Notes under the pieces: model-generated
Seen by the model: the letters and a program-made list of their open reading frames with translations, nothing else
Database searches by the model: none
What the model was told of the DNA's origin: nothing
Assembly (NCBI RefSeq): GCF_000003815.2
Contig: NC_049979.1
Location: 24,639,881-24,703,880 of the forward strand
Origin: Branchiostoma floridae
Lineage: Eukaryota; Chordata; Leptocardii; Amphioxiformes; Branchiostomatidae
Direction of reading: 5' to 3'
DNA length: 64,000 nucleotides
Made by a program: the position numbers and the translations under genes
Shown here: positions 24,901 through 34,394 of the stretch, piece by piece
How the letters are laid out: each line of letters begins with the position of its first letter
Position numbering within the stretch: position 1 is the first letter of the stretch

Positions 24901-27900
24901 ATATTGTTTTAAAGGGGCATTTCACTCCAGATGGGACTGTTATTTTCCGATAGATATCAATTGTAGAAAGTGACAAGTGTATGGTACATGTACGTAACAT
25001 TATACGATAGAGTAACCATTTAGACCTATGCGTATCAAGAAGCATTCAGTCTTCTATAAAACTCCCCAAGTACCCTCTAATCAAATTAATCAATCTCAGC
25101 CTATGGCTGAATACATTGTGCCTGACTAATTTCAGAGGCGCTAAGAAAAACATGTCATGTTTTCTTTGATATCTTGCGAAGAATTGACCTTCTTGGTGTG
25201 CTTAGTGCCCCCCCTTTATGCAAAAACTATTCACGATAAAGGAAGTGTCTACACATATAGAATACATGGGTAGGGTCTGCATGGGTTAGGTGACGGTCAT
25301 ATTGTTTTACAAACACACGTTGCATAACTCATCACAAGTGGAATTCCACAAAAGAATCGGATCGCAGGCAGCCCATTTCTGTGGCACAGTAGGTCAGTGG
25401 TCATGTGTTCATTTCTCCTTTTCTGAATCCAACCACACCAGACCACGCCACTCTTGTCTGCTCGTCTGTTCATATCTCTTCAGAGTATCAATCGATTTCC
25501 TTCCTGTTTTCTTGGGCTTGCACTCCAATGTGTTCTCTTTAAATTTGTATGCTCTAACTCACAAACTGTTTGGATACTGTCCTGCCCGACGTGGCTTTGA
25601 GCTTCAATGATAGTAGAAGTCAACCACACCAACCAATGGCAAACAACAGCGGAACTTGCTCCCAATAATGATTGGAGAAGAGTTGGGAGTAACCAGAGCT
25701 TTACATGTATCAATTGATACATTCTGTCTCAGAAGTAGGTAATTCCAGACTACTGTGAATAGATATAGGAAATGCCTTCTGATTTCAAAGCAATCATGTG
25801 AATAAGTGAATGTCTGACTCATTACATATTTTGAAGAAATCTGAGTGACAAAGTGGAGCTGAAACAAGAGAGGCAACTAAAAAGCAGAATTCCTACCATC
25901 TTGGATCCTGCTTGCCAAGGCATCAGCACTGAAGCCAGCAAACACCACACTGGAAAAAAAGGAATGGCCTCTTCTAAACACAATGACTACCAATAGATGG
26001 TGTTCCCATTAATCTGAGCTTGTCATATGATCATGGATATCCACAGTTAAAGGCTGGATTTAGGGACATCATTCCCAATTAAGATTTCATAAACAATCTC
26101 ACATGCAGTGACGTAAAGCTTTTACATTTTTGTCTTTCATCACAAATATGAACCAAAATGGAAACATTGCACCACCAAAGCCTGTTTTGTCAATCAAGAA
26201 GGACTTTTGTCATTGAAGTTCAGCACATGTTTTCAAAGTAAACATTAAGTTGGCAATCCAAGGTAGTGTACCATACAGTCTACATCCATTGAGGCTGTAC
26301 TGAGATTGCATTCACCTGTGTGGAGATTATACTATATACCTGCATGCAGTCTATATACATCGACTGCAGTATGCATATACATGTAGGTGAATCCAATGTG
26401 CATACACTGTCAGGTGAATGCATTGTGCATCTATTATAGGAGAATGCAGCCAGCATATGGGTGAATGCATGCATATCTGCATATACATGTATGTGAATGC
26501 AGTCTACATGAATATAGTCTGCATATAGGTGAATGCAGTCTGCATGTAGGTGAACGCAGTCTGCATGTAGGTGAAAGCAGTCTGCATGTAGGTGAATGCA
26601 GTCTGCATGTAGGTGAACGCAGTCTGCATGTAGGTGAACGCAGTCTGCATGTAGGTGAATGCAGTCTGCATGTAGGTGAACGCAGTCTGCATGTAGGTGA
26701 ATGCAGTCTGCATGTAGGTGAACGTAGTCTGCATGTAGGTGAACGCAGTCTGCATGTAGGTGAACGCAGTCTGCATGTAGGTGAATGCAGCCTGCATGTA
26801 GGTGAACGCAGTCTGCATGTAGGTGAACGCAGTCTGCATGTAGGTGAACGCAGTCTGCGTGTAGGTGAACGCAGTCTGCATGTAGGTGAACGCAGTCTGC
26901 ATGTAGGTGAACGCAGTCTGCATGTAGGTGAACGCAGTCTGCATGTAGGTGAATGCAGTCTGCATGTAGGTGAATGCAGTCTGCATGTAGGTGAATGCAG
27001 TCTGCATGTAGGTGAACGCAGTCTGCATGTAGGTGAACGCAGTCTGCATGTAGGTGAATGCAGTCTGCATGAAGGTGAATGCAGTCTGCATGTACTAGCA
27101 GGTGAATGTAGTCTGCATATACATGTGGTTAAAAACAATCTGCATGTAGGTGAATGCAGTCTGCATGCTAAGATTAGTAAGAAGAATTCCTTGTTCTAGT
27201 TGGGAATGTGCTTGATGCTACATCATTCTGTCTGCATGTTCAGTGGTAGAGTACATGGCCATTCTACATGGTTATTACCTGTGTGGGGCTCCGATTCGTG
27301 CACAAGCTTGCATGGCTGCCACAGCTATGGGAGAGTTGGGCATGTAAATGCACACTCTGTCTCCCTTCTTTACTCCATGGCTCCTTAAAGTGTTAGCCAG
27401 CTGACATGTCATGGCGAGGAGTTCCCTTAACAGAAGAGGAAAGGGAGAATTGTCAACAGTCAGGCAAAGTAAAACATACAAAATGAAGCCAGGCATGCTA
27501 GTATTCAGATTCAAAATCACTAGAAATGTCATGGTAATAATATCACATGTCTAATCTGTTGTTCAAAATTCAACATCACAAAAATTTACAAACCTTGTTG
27601 CCAGGAGCTTGAAGGATTACCATTGGCAGAGCTGTATAGTTTTTGGCGTAAATGGCCGAAAATTGATGTACGCACGGATGTCATCCATAATCAAATCAAC
27701 ATGGCCTTATACATTAGTTATACTTATAAGTTTAACTTAGATTGATGAAGGTTGAGTAAACAATCACCTGTACGTAATCCTCACTTCAGTTCCTGGCTCA
27801 TCCCTCTCCCAAATCAGAGCTACTTTGTCTGGCATTTTCTGCACATGTCTGTCCAAGGTATTAACTGTAATTTAAAAAAAAAAAGATTGTCAATATTACC

Positions 27901-30732
27901 TCTAACCACAGCACAGGGTATCTACCTACAGATGTATGCCTATCTTATAGTATCTGTATATGTAGAATAAGTTACAAGTAATGTAAAAGTGAAATCAATC
28001 CAGCCTTAGCTCACCAAAGAGATAGTCAAAGAAGACTATGTTAACATGTACTAGTGTCGTATTTTCTCAATTGAAGTATGCACAGTACTTTTTAAAAGTT
28101 TTCAAAATCCAAAAGGTGCTGCAAGTTGTTGCCAAAGTCAGAGCTCGGTTATTGCATGGATAAATGGGAAAAGGACCTCAAGTAGAGCTAGGTGGCACTA
28201 CAGCATGGAAGCATGCAAAGCTGTGCACATTGCTTTTATTTCATGTACAACATTTTTCTACTCTAACTCTGAGAAGTTACTGGTGGCAGATGATTCACAA
28301 CTTTCTAGAGACAATCCCAGCGTGCAGCACTAGGACTTTTACAAATTTAAACAAGGACGTTGTACAAAAGTTCTTGGGAAAAGAGAAGAAAACACCATAA
28401 ATTTGAATTCATCCGGTTCAAAAGGTGCTCAAATAAAAATCGGTGGGGAAGGGGTGCCAACATTTTTGTCTGTGACTTGTCCCAAATCAGGGACTTTAAT
28501 TGGGTTGCATGCTTTAATTAACAAAAAAACGGTATTTACACATTGTTCATTGTACCAGGGATATTCCCCTATAGCTTTTATTCAGAAGTACAATGAACAG
28601 TGGATTGCGTCCTGTCCTTAGGACTGAATCCCTTCTGGCAGGGTGCATATCATATGAGCGACACAAACTTGTACTAGTAAGCAAATGTGGATAAAAATTG
28701 AAATTTGAAACAAAAGATTTGAAATTTGACAATATAATAGTTGAACTATTCCATTCTTTATCTGGAGCCCTGTTCTGGTGTTGCAACATTGATTTCAATC
28801 CCTGGTGCACATTGCGGCAGGCTGCTCGCACAACACTCACTGCTAATGTCTCCGTCCGGAAATTGTAGGCAGGGCTTGAAATACTTTTCCTGCATACTTG
28901 TACCTGCACTGGTGCAGGTAACGGTAAAAAGTACCTGCACCAGACAAATTTTACCTGCACCACTCTGAATTTAGGAGGTATGGATCATGCTAAAAATAAA
29001 ATTGGAACCATTTTTTTCTTTTATACTTGCAGGTTAATTAGGTACAGGTAGACACCAGAAATACCTGCACAGTTCCAATTTTACCTGCATTAATGCAGGT
29101 AGTAATTCGAGCCCTGGTAGGTAACGCACTGTGCATCAAGCTGAGTTTGAAACTAGGTTGTGCCAAACTATGGTTATAACAGTGCAACTGGGTAACCAAA
29201 GTATTTCAAAGTCTAGAAGATATATGTGAACAAAGACAAGCCCAGGAGAAGATTAGAACAGACATGGCATAGAGCCAAGGGGAAACAGTATCCTGGGTTC
29301 TGCCAGATCACAACGCAGCCCCACCAACTGTTATGCCAAAAGGGTGCGGAACAGTTGCTAGCCCTTGAACCCCACTGTTACAATACTTTTGGTGGCTACA
29401 ACGGTTAACGTTATTACAAATTGCACAGCTTACGTTAGTTACAGCCCAGGCCTATTTTACCTGCTGGCTATACAACTTACAACATGAATTTTTCCTTGAG
29501 CGAGGCTTTAGACACACTCAGTGTGTCAATAGCCAAGCTGTTTTTTGGCTACTGACACACTGAGAGGGAGACCAGAGACTGACGAATAATGGCGGAGAAG
29601 TCATGTGACCAGCTCTGATTGGCTGGCATACCTGGTGTGTCAATAGCCAAATCGCCAAAATCGCTCAAATGTTTATTTGGCATACTAGTAGTAGTACTGT
29701 ACTCAGTGTGTCAATATCCACAGCATTTTCCCTTTGCTGTGGGCAAGGAGGTGGCTATTGTGCTGTGAATAGTGCAAAAACCCAGCAGCCCAGAAGCACA
29801 GGAATTTGTGTCAAGCAATTAATCAGTAACGTTAACGTAGCGTAGCAATAGTTAATTAGTCTTGCTCAATAATGCTAAGTTTAATGTCTTATTTAAGTTT
29901 GAACCATTCATATGATCATCCTCAGGGTTAGTTCTATATTTAGATTAGGGTTGACAGGATGATGATGTGCTATTGATATGTTTTTAGAGTCAGTTTTGCA
30001 GCTAAAACCTTAACTCACGTTGGGGGCGTGGCAACAAATAAAGACTTTGCTTAAGGGGCTAGCGACGGGGAGGGGGTATGAGGTAACGACCAGGGAAAGG
30101 GGTGGGGTTTACAGTATTTCTGACTAGAGTACCTGCTTCTATTCAAGCAGGCTGTATCTTCTTGCAATTGACAGAACCACCTTAAATAACAATTTATCCA
30201 ATGAGTTTTATAGTAACTACTAAACAGTATCGCCACGCCAAAGGCTACCAACAGTGTTTAACAATGCACTGTTTTGTTTACAGATCAAACTTACTGAAGT
30301 GCAACTTTCGAGTACAGTAGTACAACATTAACGTTACGTTACATGCTGGCTGAACTGTCGTTGTTCAATGAGGTTCTCACCTGAGACGTTGAGCTGGCCT
30401 CCAAGAAACCACTCTATCTTCCCTGCTGACATATCACAGTCACTCACACGGTCGAAGGACTTGATCCACTGTATGCGAGACTTCGCAAGTGTTCCCCAGA
30501 AAGTGTCGGGTTCCCTCAGAGAGAAGTCGTACAAATCCTGGTGGGTGTGGACCCCAGGGAAGCCGTCTGCCTCCGGCATGGGGGTCGTGGTCTGTACAGA
30601 CGCCTTGGCTGGCGTGGTGGAGAGACATCGTGCCACACTTCTGCCGAACCTGGCCGGTGGGAACACACTTGTACGGATAGAAAAGGACGATTTAACTGCT
30701 CGGTCTATCGTTTTGAGCAACGCCGCCGCCAT
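9957..30732 (-). CDS. ACSS1: Mitochondrial acetyl-CoA synthetase (acyl-CoA synthetase short-chain family member 1)
   Basis: Fifteen exons, 5' to 3': 30381-30732, 27768-27864, 27279-27425, 25897-25949, 24311-24489, 20535-20687, 19044-19191, 18090-18227, 17513-17605, 14769-14878, 13641-13767, 11770-11897, 11306-11369, 10785-10906, 9957-10130. They total 2085 nt, with all phases consistent, giving 694 residues. The enzyme converts acetate, ATP and CoA to acetyl-CoA, AMP and PPi. Visible motifs: an Arg/Ser-rich, acid-poor N-terminus typical of a mitochondrial presequence; [14 protein letters not shown]; the nucleotide loop [11 protein letters not shown] (about 300-310); [23 protein letters not shown] (about 553-565); and PKTRSGK (about 643-649), whose lysine is the conserved adenylation and acetylation site. 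The presequence and length favour ACSS1 over cytosolic ACSS2. Introns are packed with repeats. Confidence 0.96.
10595..10670. repeat. Dispersed short repeat, copy 1 of 4 (GATGTCATCCATA core)
   Basis: The core GGATGTCATCCATAAGATTA is followed by GTGTGGCCTAACATAC. Similar strings occur at about 27675-27715, 37025-37070 and 63757-63795. The family and boundaries are unknown. It lies in an ACSS1 intron. Confidence 0.5.
11984..12161. mobile_element. 178-bp TA-flanked MITE, copy 1
   Basis: The ends are the inverted repeat CAGTCAAACCTGT / ACAGGTTTGACTG with TA on each side. The inside has repeated GTGGCCAC-type and GCCACCTCTA motifs and no coding. TA target and CAGT start suggest a pogo/Tc1-mariner-type non-autonomous element, which is inference. 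It lies in the ACSS1 intron between exons 12 and 11. Confidence 0.8.
12221..12398. mobile_element. 178-bp TA-flanked MITE, copy 2
   Basis: Nearly identical in length and sequence to the copies at 11984-12161 and 12401-12578, in the same orientation. One visible difference is CTATCTATAG where the others have CTGTCTATAG. It shares its right-hand TA (12399-12400) with copy 3, so copies 2 and 3 form a head-to-tail pair. Confidence 0.8.
12401..12578. mobile_element. 178-bp TA-flanked MITE, copy 3
   Basis: Third direct copy, starting immediately after the TA that ends copy 2. It has GGAGCC where the other copies have GGGGCC near the left end. The high identity of all three copies implies either local duplication or repeated insertion of one recent source. 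Confidence 0.8.
12720..13500. repeat. Degenerate tandem repeat, about 193-bp period, four units
   Basis: Equivalent lines occur near 12770, 12960, 13155 and 13350. Each has a form of TTTNAGAGGGTCNAGATTTCAAAATTTT, preceded by a TTAGCTTAGTCT-like string. Each is followed by a GC-rich stretch of the type GGGGGCATCGCCC. The units have diverged considerably. It lies in an ACSS1 intron and shows no coding. Confidence 0.6.
15043..15545. mobile_element. 503-bp inverted-repeat element with TTA target duplication
   Basis: The left end GTCCTGGCTCACACGAGG and the inverted right end GGCCTGGATCACACAAGG both lead into AAAATTTCTGGTCGTACG, an arm of about 37 bp. TTA flanks both sides (15040-15042 and 15546-15548). 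A 3-bp TTA duplication with such ends fits PIF/Harbinger-type elements; this assignment is inference. There is no transposase, so it is non-autonomous. It lies in the ACSS1 intron between exons 10 and 9. Confidence 0.7.
15911..17333. mobile_element. CAGGCTC...GAGCCCTG element, 5-bp duplication, with a nested element
   Basis: Ends: CAGGCTCAAAAT at 15911 and ATTTCGAGCCCTG ending at 17333. CTAGA is duplicated at 15906-15910 and 17334-17338. Subterminal blocks rich in ACCTGCAC match the 247-bp relative at 28870-29116 at both ends. The extra 1.1 kb is at least partly a second element at about 16141-17231. No transposase is visible. It lies in an ACSS1 intron. Confidence 0.8.
16141..17231. mobile_element. 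Nested element with GTAACGCAAG...ggttaccagtttac inverted ends
   Basis: GTAACGCAAG at 16141, then GGTTACCAGTTTAC, is inverted at 17209-17231; the left copy has a 5-bp CTTAA insertion. Further CCAGTTTACGGTCAG-like motifs occur internally at both ends. Comparison with the short relative at 28870-29116 indicates that this segment entered the element around it. The interior includes a CACGTG near 16615 and CGCCATGTT near 16600. Exact boundaries and target duplication are uncertain. Confidence 0.6.
18390..18785 (-). mobile_element. LINE 3' fragment with an inverted 5' end (twin-priming structure)
   Basis: On the minus strand, 18707 down to about 18390 matches the 3' end of the LINE at 4653-5380, from the [12 protein letters not shown] region through the SRIGLFSHS finger to the TA-rich tail, with one frameshift. 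Immediately outside it, 18731-18783 matches the adjoining upstream part ([16 protein letters not shown]) but on the plus strand. The GGACGGCCACAG string occurs in both halves. This is the arrangement expected from 5' inversion during target-primed insertion. It lies in the ACSS1 intron between exons 8 and 7. Confidence 0.75.
19937..20402. repeat. GT-rich compound minisatellite
   Basis: Tracts of GT are punctuated about nine times by GTATGACTGTTACTG, giving a higher-order repeat. It opens a cysteine/valine-rich frame of about 96 codons that is not a gene. It lies about 130 bases from ACSS1 exon 6. Confidence 0.9.
21395..21578. repeat. Inverted repeat of about 180 bp
   Basis: The string AATGACCTGCC...GGTGCATATGGTGTCA near 21398-21435 is repeated inverted at about 21545-21577 (TGACACCATATGCACC...GGCAGGTCATT). 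A small foldback element is likely. It abuts the TTAA-flanked element that starts at 21586. Confidence 0.6.
21586..22535. mobile_element. 950-bp TTAA-flanked element with about 190-bp inverted repeats
   Basis: TTAA at 21582-21585 and 22536-22539 flanks ends reading AGGGGAACTAAACC. The two arms, about 21586-21782 and 22358-22535, are almost identical when inverted. The left arm has an extra 18-bp segment near 21685. TTAA duplication is typical of piggyBac and Kolobok elements; which of the two, if either, is not settled. The middle contains the open frame described separately. Confidence 0.85.
21840..22223 (+). CDS. Unrecognised 127-codon ORF inside the TTAA element
   Basis: The frame starts with two ATG codons and opens with a strongly acidic segment ([19 protein letters not shown]), followed by [11 protein letters not shown]. 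The rest is glycine/alanine-rich, then mixed. The acidic leader plus a PYNY-type motif recalls the start of the P2X7-like zinc-finger proteins often predicted in invertebrate genomes, but the cysteine-rich part of those proteins is not present. It could be a captured gene fragment or a chance frame in GC-rich DNA. I do not assign a function. Confidence 0.3.
   Translation: MMDSGDLEGVNEFEGFEEYEGFDPQNITPYNYLPRRPARSADETGEGGARAVGATSVAPSTHPELIEAVSVVEWDGTDVETFLAGVTTNYAGRHCAPSPHFSWTNSREEKNSYFRTFVIRFVPQTRS
22551..24090. mobile_element. CAGTGCTCGAAATA element, CAATG duplication, hosting a second element
   Basis: Ends CAGTGCTCGAAATACCC at 22551 and GTATTTCGGGCACTG ending at 24090. CAATG is duplicated at 22546-22550 and 24091-24095. 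Subterminal sequence (CAACTTGAAAGTGG...ATGCTGATGGCGCAA-like) matches the element at 44708-45610, so they belong to one family. Most of the middle is the nested element 22710-23935; the host alone is about 310 bp. It lies in the ACSS1 intron between exons 6 and 5. Confidence 0.85.
22710..23935. mobile_element. Nested CAGTGTTCTCACCAGG element with TGATA duplication
   Basis: The 16-bp inverted ends CAGTGTTCTCACCAGG / CCTGGTGAGAACACTG are flanked by TGATA at 22705-22709 and 23936-23940. Internal GCGTAGCGG motifs recall the small element at 885-1216. A very GC-rich block (about 23810-23900) precedes the right end. The segment around 23370-23500 resembles 49690-49810. No transposase is seen. Confidence 0.85.
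26495..27165. repeat. 21-bp minisatellite, about 28 units, in ACSS1 intron 3
   Basis: The unit is GTAGGTGAACGCAGTCTGCAT, with common variants (AACGC/AATGC) and one TGCGT variant. Because 21 is divisible by three and the unit lacks stops in several frames, long heptapeptide-repeat frames exist on both strands (about 244 codons plus, 234 and 195 codons minus). These are not supported as genes. More diverged units extend left to about 26335. Nothing suggests CRISPR: there are no unique spacers. Confidence 0.95.
27675..27715. repeat. Dispersed short repeat, copy 2 of 4
   Basis: GGATGTCATCCATAATCAAA is followed by TCAACATGGCCTTATACAT. It matches the copies at about 10612, 37029 and 63757. It lies just beyond ACSS1 exon 2. 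Confidence 0.5.
28870..29116. mobile_element. 247-bp CAGGGCTTGAAATA element, GTAGG duplication
   Basis: Ends CAGGGCTTGAAATAC at 28870 and GTAATTCGAGCCCTG ending at 29116. GTAGG is duplicated at 28865-28869 and 29117-29121. The interior is ACCTGCACC-rich and matches both ends of the 15911-17333 element. This short copy serves as the empty-site comparison for that element's nested insertion. It lies in ACSS1 intron 1. Confidence 0.85.
29495..29725. repeat. Foldback repeat fragment (ACACTCAGTGTGTCAATAGCC family)
   Basis: GAGCGAGGCTTTAGACACAC leads into several palindromic ACTCAGTGTGTCAATAGCC units, including a 40-bp near-perfect hairpin near 29512-29562. It is related to the larger element at 59048-60030. 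It lies in ACSS1 intron 1. No coding is present. Confidence 0.6.
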
Positions 30733-31207
30733 GTTGTCACGTGATGTGAAACGTTATAAAACCGCCAGAGCCTAGCCTCCGCTTGGAGAGTAGGCTACCT
30801 CAATGGGCTACCCTTTCTGGGACCCAAGGCTATGCGTGTAAATTTGACATTCACTTAGAAGTTGGGACTTCGCTTGGAACTTCTCAGCACTGGAAGACCA
30901 GTTACTGTAAAAACTTCAGCTCTGGACTCCCAGTGCTGACGTTTATAAAGCACTGGAACGTAACAGTGTTTAACGTTATAACGTAAAATTAAAATGTCTT
31001 AGAGCCTCATGTGATCTTATCTGGCGAAGATTGACACTACGGGTAGACAACTATCAACCGTATAAAAATAGGTTGTTATTATACAGCTCACAGATGGACA
31101 ACACATTCTACCTTGTGCGGCAAAGTAGCGCCTTTTTTTCAGTTTTACAAACAATGTTAAAGTAGTTATGGGTAGAAAACTATCACCTACTCTGTCTGGT
31201 TACGAGC
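30733..31207. other. ACSS1 upstream sequence, no other gene seen
   Basis: Apart from the E-box at the start codon, I see only two related imperfect strings around 30960 (AACGTTATAACG) and AT-rich DNA. No exon is recognised. Confidence 0.4.
30737..30744. promoter_or_regulatory. E-box TCACGTGA next to the ACSS1 start
   Basis: A perfect palindrome TCACGTGA lies 5 bp upstream of the ACSS1 ATG (30730-30732). The start itself reads AACATGGCGGCGGC on the coding strand, which resembles the YY1 pattern AANATGGCGGC. Both motifs are common at promoters of animal mitochondrial and housekeeping genes. No TATA box is evident. Regulatory use is inference from the motifs. Confidence 0.5.
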
Positions 31208-31405
31208 AACGAAAGTGCGAAAAGGAACGAAAAGGAACGAAAAGGAGCGAAAAGGAACGGAAAGGAGCGAAAAGGAACGAAAAGGAAAGTACCGAAAGTG
31301 CGAAAAGAAACGAAAAGGAAAGTACCGAACGTGGAAAAGGAACGAAAAGATCGGATAGGAACGAAAAGGAACGAAAAGGAAAGTACCGAAAGTGGAAAAG
31401 GAACG
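31208..31405. repeat. GAAAAGGAAC-type purine microsatellite
   Basis: About 200 bases of AACGAAAAGG and AAAGTACCGAAAGTG units. All plus-strand bases are purine-rich, and it opens long low-complexity frames on both strands. The right edge (31381-31440) is repeated inverted at about 34395-34462. Confidence 0.9.
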
Positions 31406-32439
31406 AAGTATGAAGCAAAGTGAAACAAAATCGATGGGAACATAAGGGAACGGTTCAGTGATCGGCAAATGCATATGAAACGGGCTTTATTTTTACATTT
31501 TGCGGCTTGTTCCCGATTAAAAGAGCCCCAATGGTTCAATGAAAGAATGAATATTGATGAGACCTACCTATGCATATCATATGCATATGTTCATGTACTT
31601 GTTAATGTGGTTCTAACGTTCCTTAGAATATCCATACTACTTTTATATTATAGAAGAAATGGATCATGTCGACAACGATTGCGCACTTTTCATTGTAAAA
31701 TGCCACGCTATGTTGATATAGTTGTTTAAAAATGCAATGCTAGCAAAGTTACAAGTATATACATGTATATTGCTCAATTTGTAAGAGCTCCCACCGTATT
31801 GGGAATTCTTGTTCCTTTCTTTTTTTCACACTCTCATTAATATTAATACAACGCCTTTGTTTTGCGACCAGGACATCCATTCAGCGAGGGCCTGATGTCA
31901 ATCGCAAGAGGCAGACATTATTTATTTGTAGTCATTTTGACGGAAAGTTGTTGGGGGGGGGGGGAGGGGCTTCTTTTGAAAGCCGTTGAGTAGCGCGCCT
32001 GAAAAATGTTTAACGGGTTGACATTCTGGTGTAGATTATTTTTGTGCGGTTCCAAAAATGTCATTTCTATCAGACGTAAACAAACGCGAGTCATTTGCAT
32101 GCGGCGCTCCCATCTTGGGAGAACAGAAGCCACCCAAATACAACAGCAACGCTACAATCTTGCCTTATTCTGAAAATGTATATTAATCGATATTTATCTA
32201 TTACCCACCAGTAACTGAATTTTAGTCCTTACTTTCTTATCTCAGTTCCGTTTCCTTGTATTTCGCTGATCTTCGAGAATAATTTAGCCACACGAACGCA
32301 ACAGCCTGAAACAGTGCCGTAAAAAGTTGATATTGCCAAATTCTGGGTAAAATAAAACACGTTTCATGGGCTTCTAACGCCCGCAGTACCGTTTCCTTAT
32401 TACCTGCATGTATGCAGGTATGGTTTTGATGCTGGTGGA

Positions 32440-33060
32440 AACTTTTCGGTAGCCGGGGATGTAGGGCGCTGTATCTCGTGAACGGATGGTGCGAGCACGA
32501 CGATTTTTGGTACGTGGGTTGGGGGTGGTAGCCTAACACTCAGGTTTGATTTTGGGCCTCCTGGCGTTTGAACTTGACATTGCAGGTGGCATTTTTGGTG
32601 TTTTTTGGGCACTTTTGGCGCTGTGTGTCCGGAACGATACGCGCGATTGCGACGATTTTTGGTGCATGGGTGGGGGGTTGTTGCCTGTTGCCTAGGATTG
32701 ACTTTGGGCCTTGTCGCGTTTGAACTTGACCCGGCAGGTCGAATTTTGTGTCCGGGAGGGGTGTTTCCGGAGTTATATCTTCTGAACGGCTGGTGCTGGC
32801 GCGATGATATTTGGCACATGTGTCGGCGGTGGCTGAATAATGCTCAATTTTGATTTTGGCGCCCTTGGTGCTTGAACTTGACATTTTAGGTTACCTTTTG
32901 TGCGGGCACGGGGCGTGCGCTGTATCTCCGGAACGCAAGGTGCCATTGTGTTGCCATTTGGTACGTGAGTTGTTTGTGGTGTCCTGGTGGTCAGGTTTGA
33001 TTTTGGGCCTCCTAGTGCTTGAACTTGATACTGTATAGGTTGACCCTGTTTTAGTGTGGT
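32440..33060. repeat. Degenerate tandem repeat, about 147-bp period, four units
   Basis: Each unit has a TATCTC-GAACG start, then a GATTTTTGGTACGTGGGT-like block. A TTTGATTTTGGGCCTCCT block and TTGAACTTGACATTGCAGG follow. Units begin near 32470, 32623, 32775 and 32920. The same layout occurs at 51640-52700 and 55530-55820. No single frame is conserved well enough to claim a protein. Confidence 0.65.
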
Positions 33061-34394
33061 TGGGGCATCCACCCAATATCTGCTTGGTTTTAAAAACAGA
33101 TTATGGTTGGGTGTAGAACCATCATCTGGTCTGCGCCACCTTCAATGTATCAGGTTACTTAGTGGCACTGACAGTTTGCCAGATGACGGGAGTGTGCCAG
33201 ATTATATATCTGTTGGTCAGGTATAATTGGAGTTTGCTTATTACTCTTTGTGGTGTTTCTAGAGCTGTATAGTACTGAGTTTTAAGTTCCGGTACAAGTT
33301 CCTTTACCCTGTTGGCAATCATGGTTGAACTTGAACTTAAACAGAAGAAGATGCAATTTTCTAATGTGGAGGAGAACTGTATAGAGTGTGGGCATAAGAG
33401 AAAGGTATGTGCATGATTTGTCCTGTGTTTCTTTTTGTTTCTTTGGTAATGCCATTTCCATACTGTATACAGGTAATTTGTTGTTTTGGGCTAGTCATAT
33501 TCGCTTGGTTTTTGGGCCTGCTTAATCTATGGTACAGGCAGGGTTAAGTGGTGGAGGCTTAGCTTTGTTCTGTTTTAAATTCAGTATCGTTTGTTGCATT
33601 TTGTCGCGGCAAATATATGATGAAATTCCCCTTCTAAGCAACTGCTCATTGGTTTGCGGGGATGTTTGCTGGGTGTTTGCTTTGACTACAACAGCTTCTG
33701 AACTTTTCAAAGCTTCCATTGCCAGCAGCTTGCCATCTATAAATGGGATTGACAAGGACATTTTTCATAGTAAATTATGCTGTTAAATTTGGCTTAGATA
33801 CTACAGGAGATTTAGGTTTGGGTTGGATGGATTGAATGAAAATATCATACCACCCTGGGGACTAACTGTTGCTGCTGCATGGGGGCTACCACTATTCATG
33901 TTGTCTAATTTCTATGGAACTACAGATAAAAGTATCATTGGTCAAATTATGCGAGTAACATTCCGATGTCAAGTGAATAACACCCCAGAAATAAATCTTT
34001 AATGAATATCATTGGAAGAACACAAACCAAGGAGACTTAGCAGCTGCATTAGGTCAGTACATTGAAATAGGAAGATATTAGTATATCATGTGACAGAGTA
34101 ACATGTGCATGGGCCATCTGAGACAAAAAAAGGTAGCGTCTCAACAACTTCAAAGTACTGTGGTTGGTGACATACTTAAGAAATCCAAAATAAGTAATGT
34201 TCATCCCTGTCCAAACTTACAAATTCAGAAAATGGAATTTCAGAGTCAGACTTTTGCATGGTGCACAACCAACACAGTAAAAAGCTCATTTTTCCAACCA
34301 CGTACCACAGACAAAAAGGCAAAAATACACAACAGGTCTACAGAAACCCAATACATTTCATGCAGGCCTGAGGTCTACGAACTCTTGTTCTCAT
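33061..34394. other. Unassigned sequence with one candidate small exon
   Basis: A possible initiating exon at 33321-33404 reads MVELELKQKKMQ...ENCIECGHKRK (28 codons) with a good donor AAG|GTATGTG and a CxxC pair. No partner exon or known family was recognised, so it may be chance or part of a mobile element. The rest of the stretch has short frames without visible domains. Confidence 0.25.

Noticed and set aside
26495-27165. CRISPR-like array
   Set aside because: The repeats are contiguous, with no unique spacers and no cas genes, and the DNA is animal.
26434-27199. Long open frames of 195-244 codons on both strands as repeat-protein genes
   Set aside because: They are produced by a 21-bp minisatellite whose unit length is divisible by three. 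They lie in an ACSS1 intron and lack splice or domain evidence.
30368-30775. Plus-strand ORFs overlapping ACSS1 exon 1
   Set aside because: They are antisense shadows of the GC-rich first exon, which has clear protein similarity on the minus strand.
31183-31539. Phe/Arg- or Lys/Glu-rich ORFs on both strands
   Set aside because: They come from the GAAAAGGAAC microsatellite.
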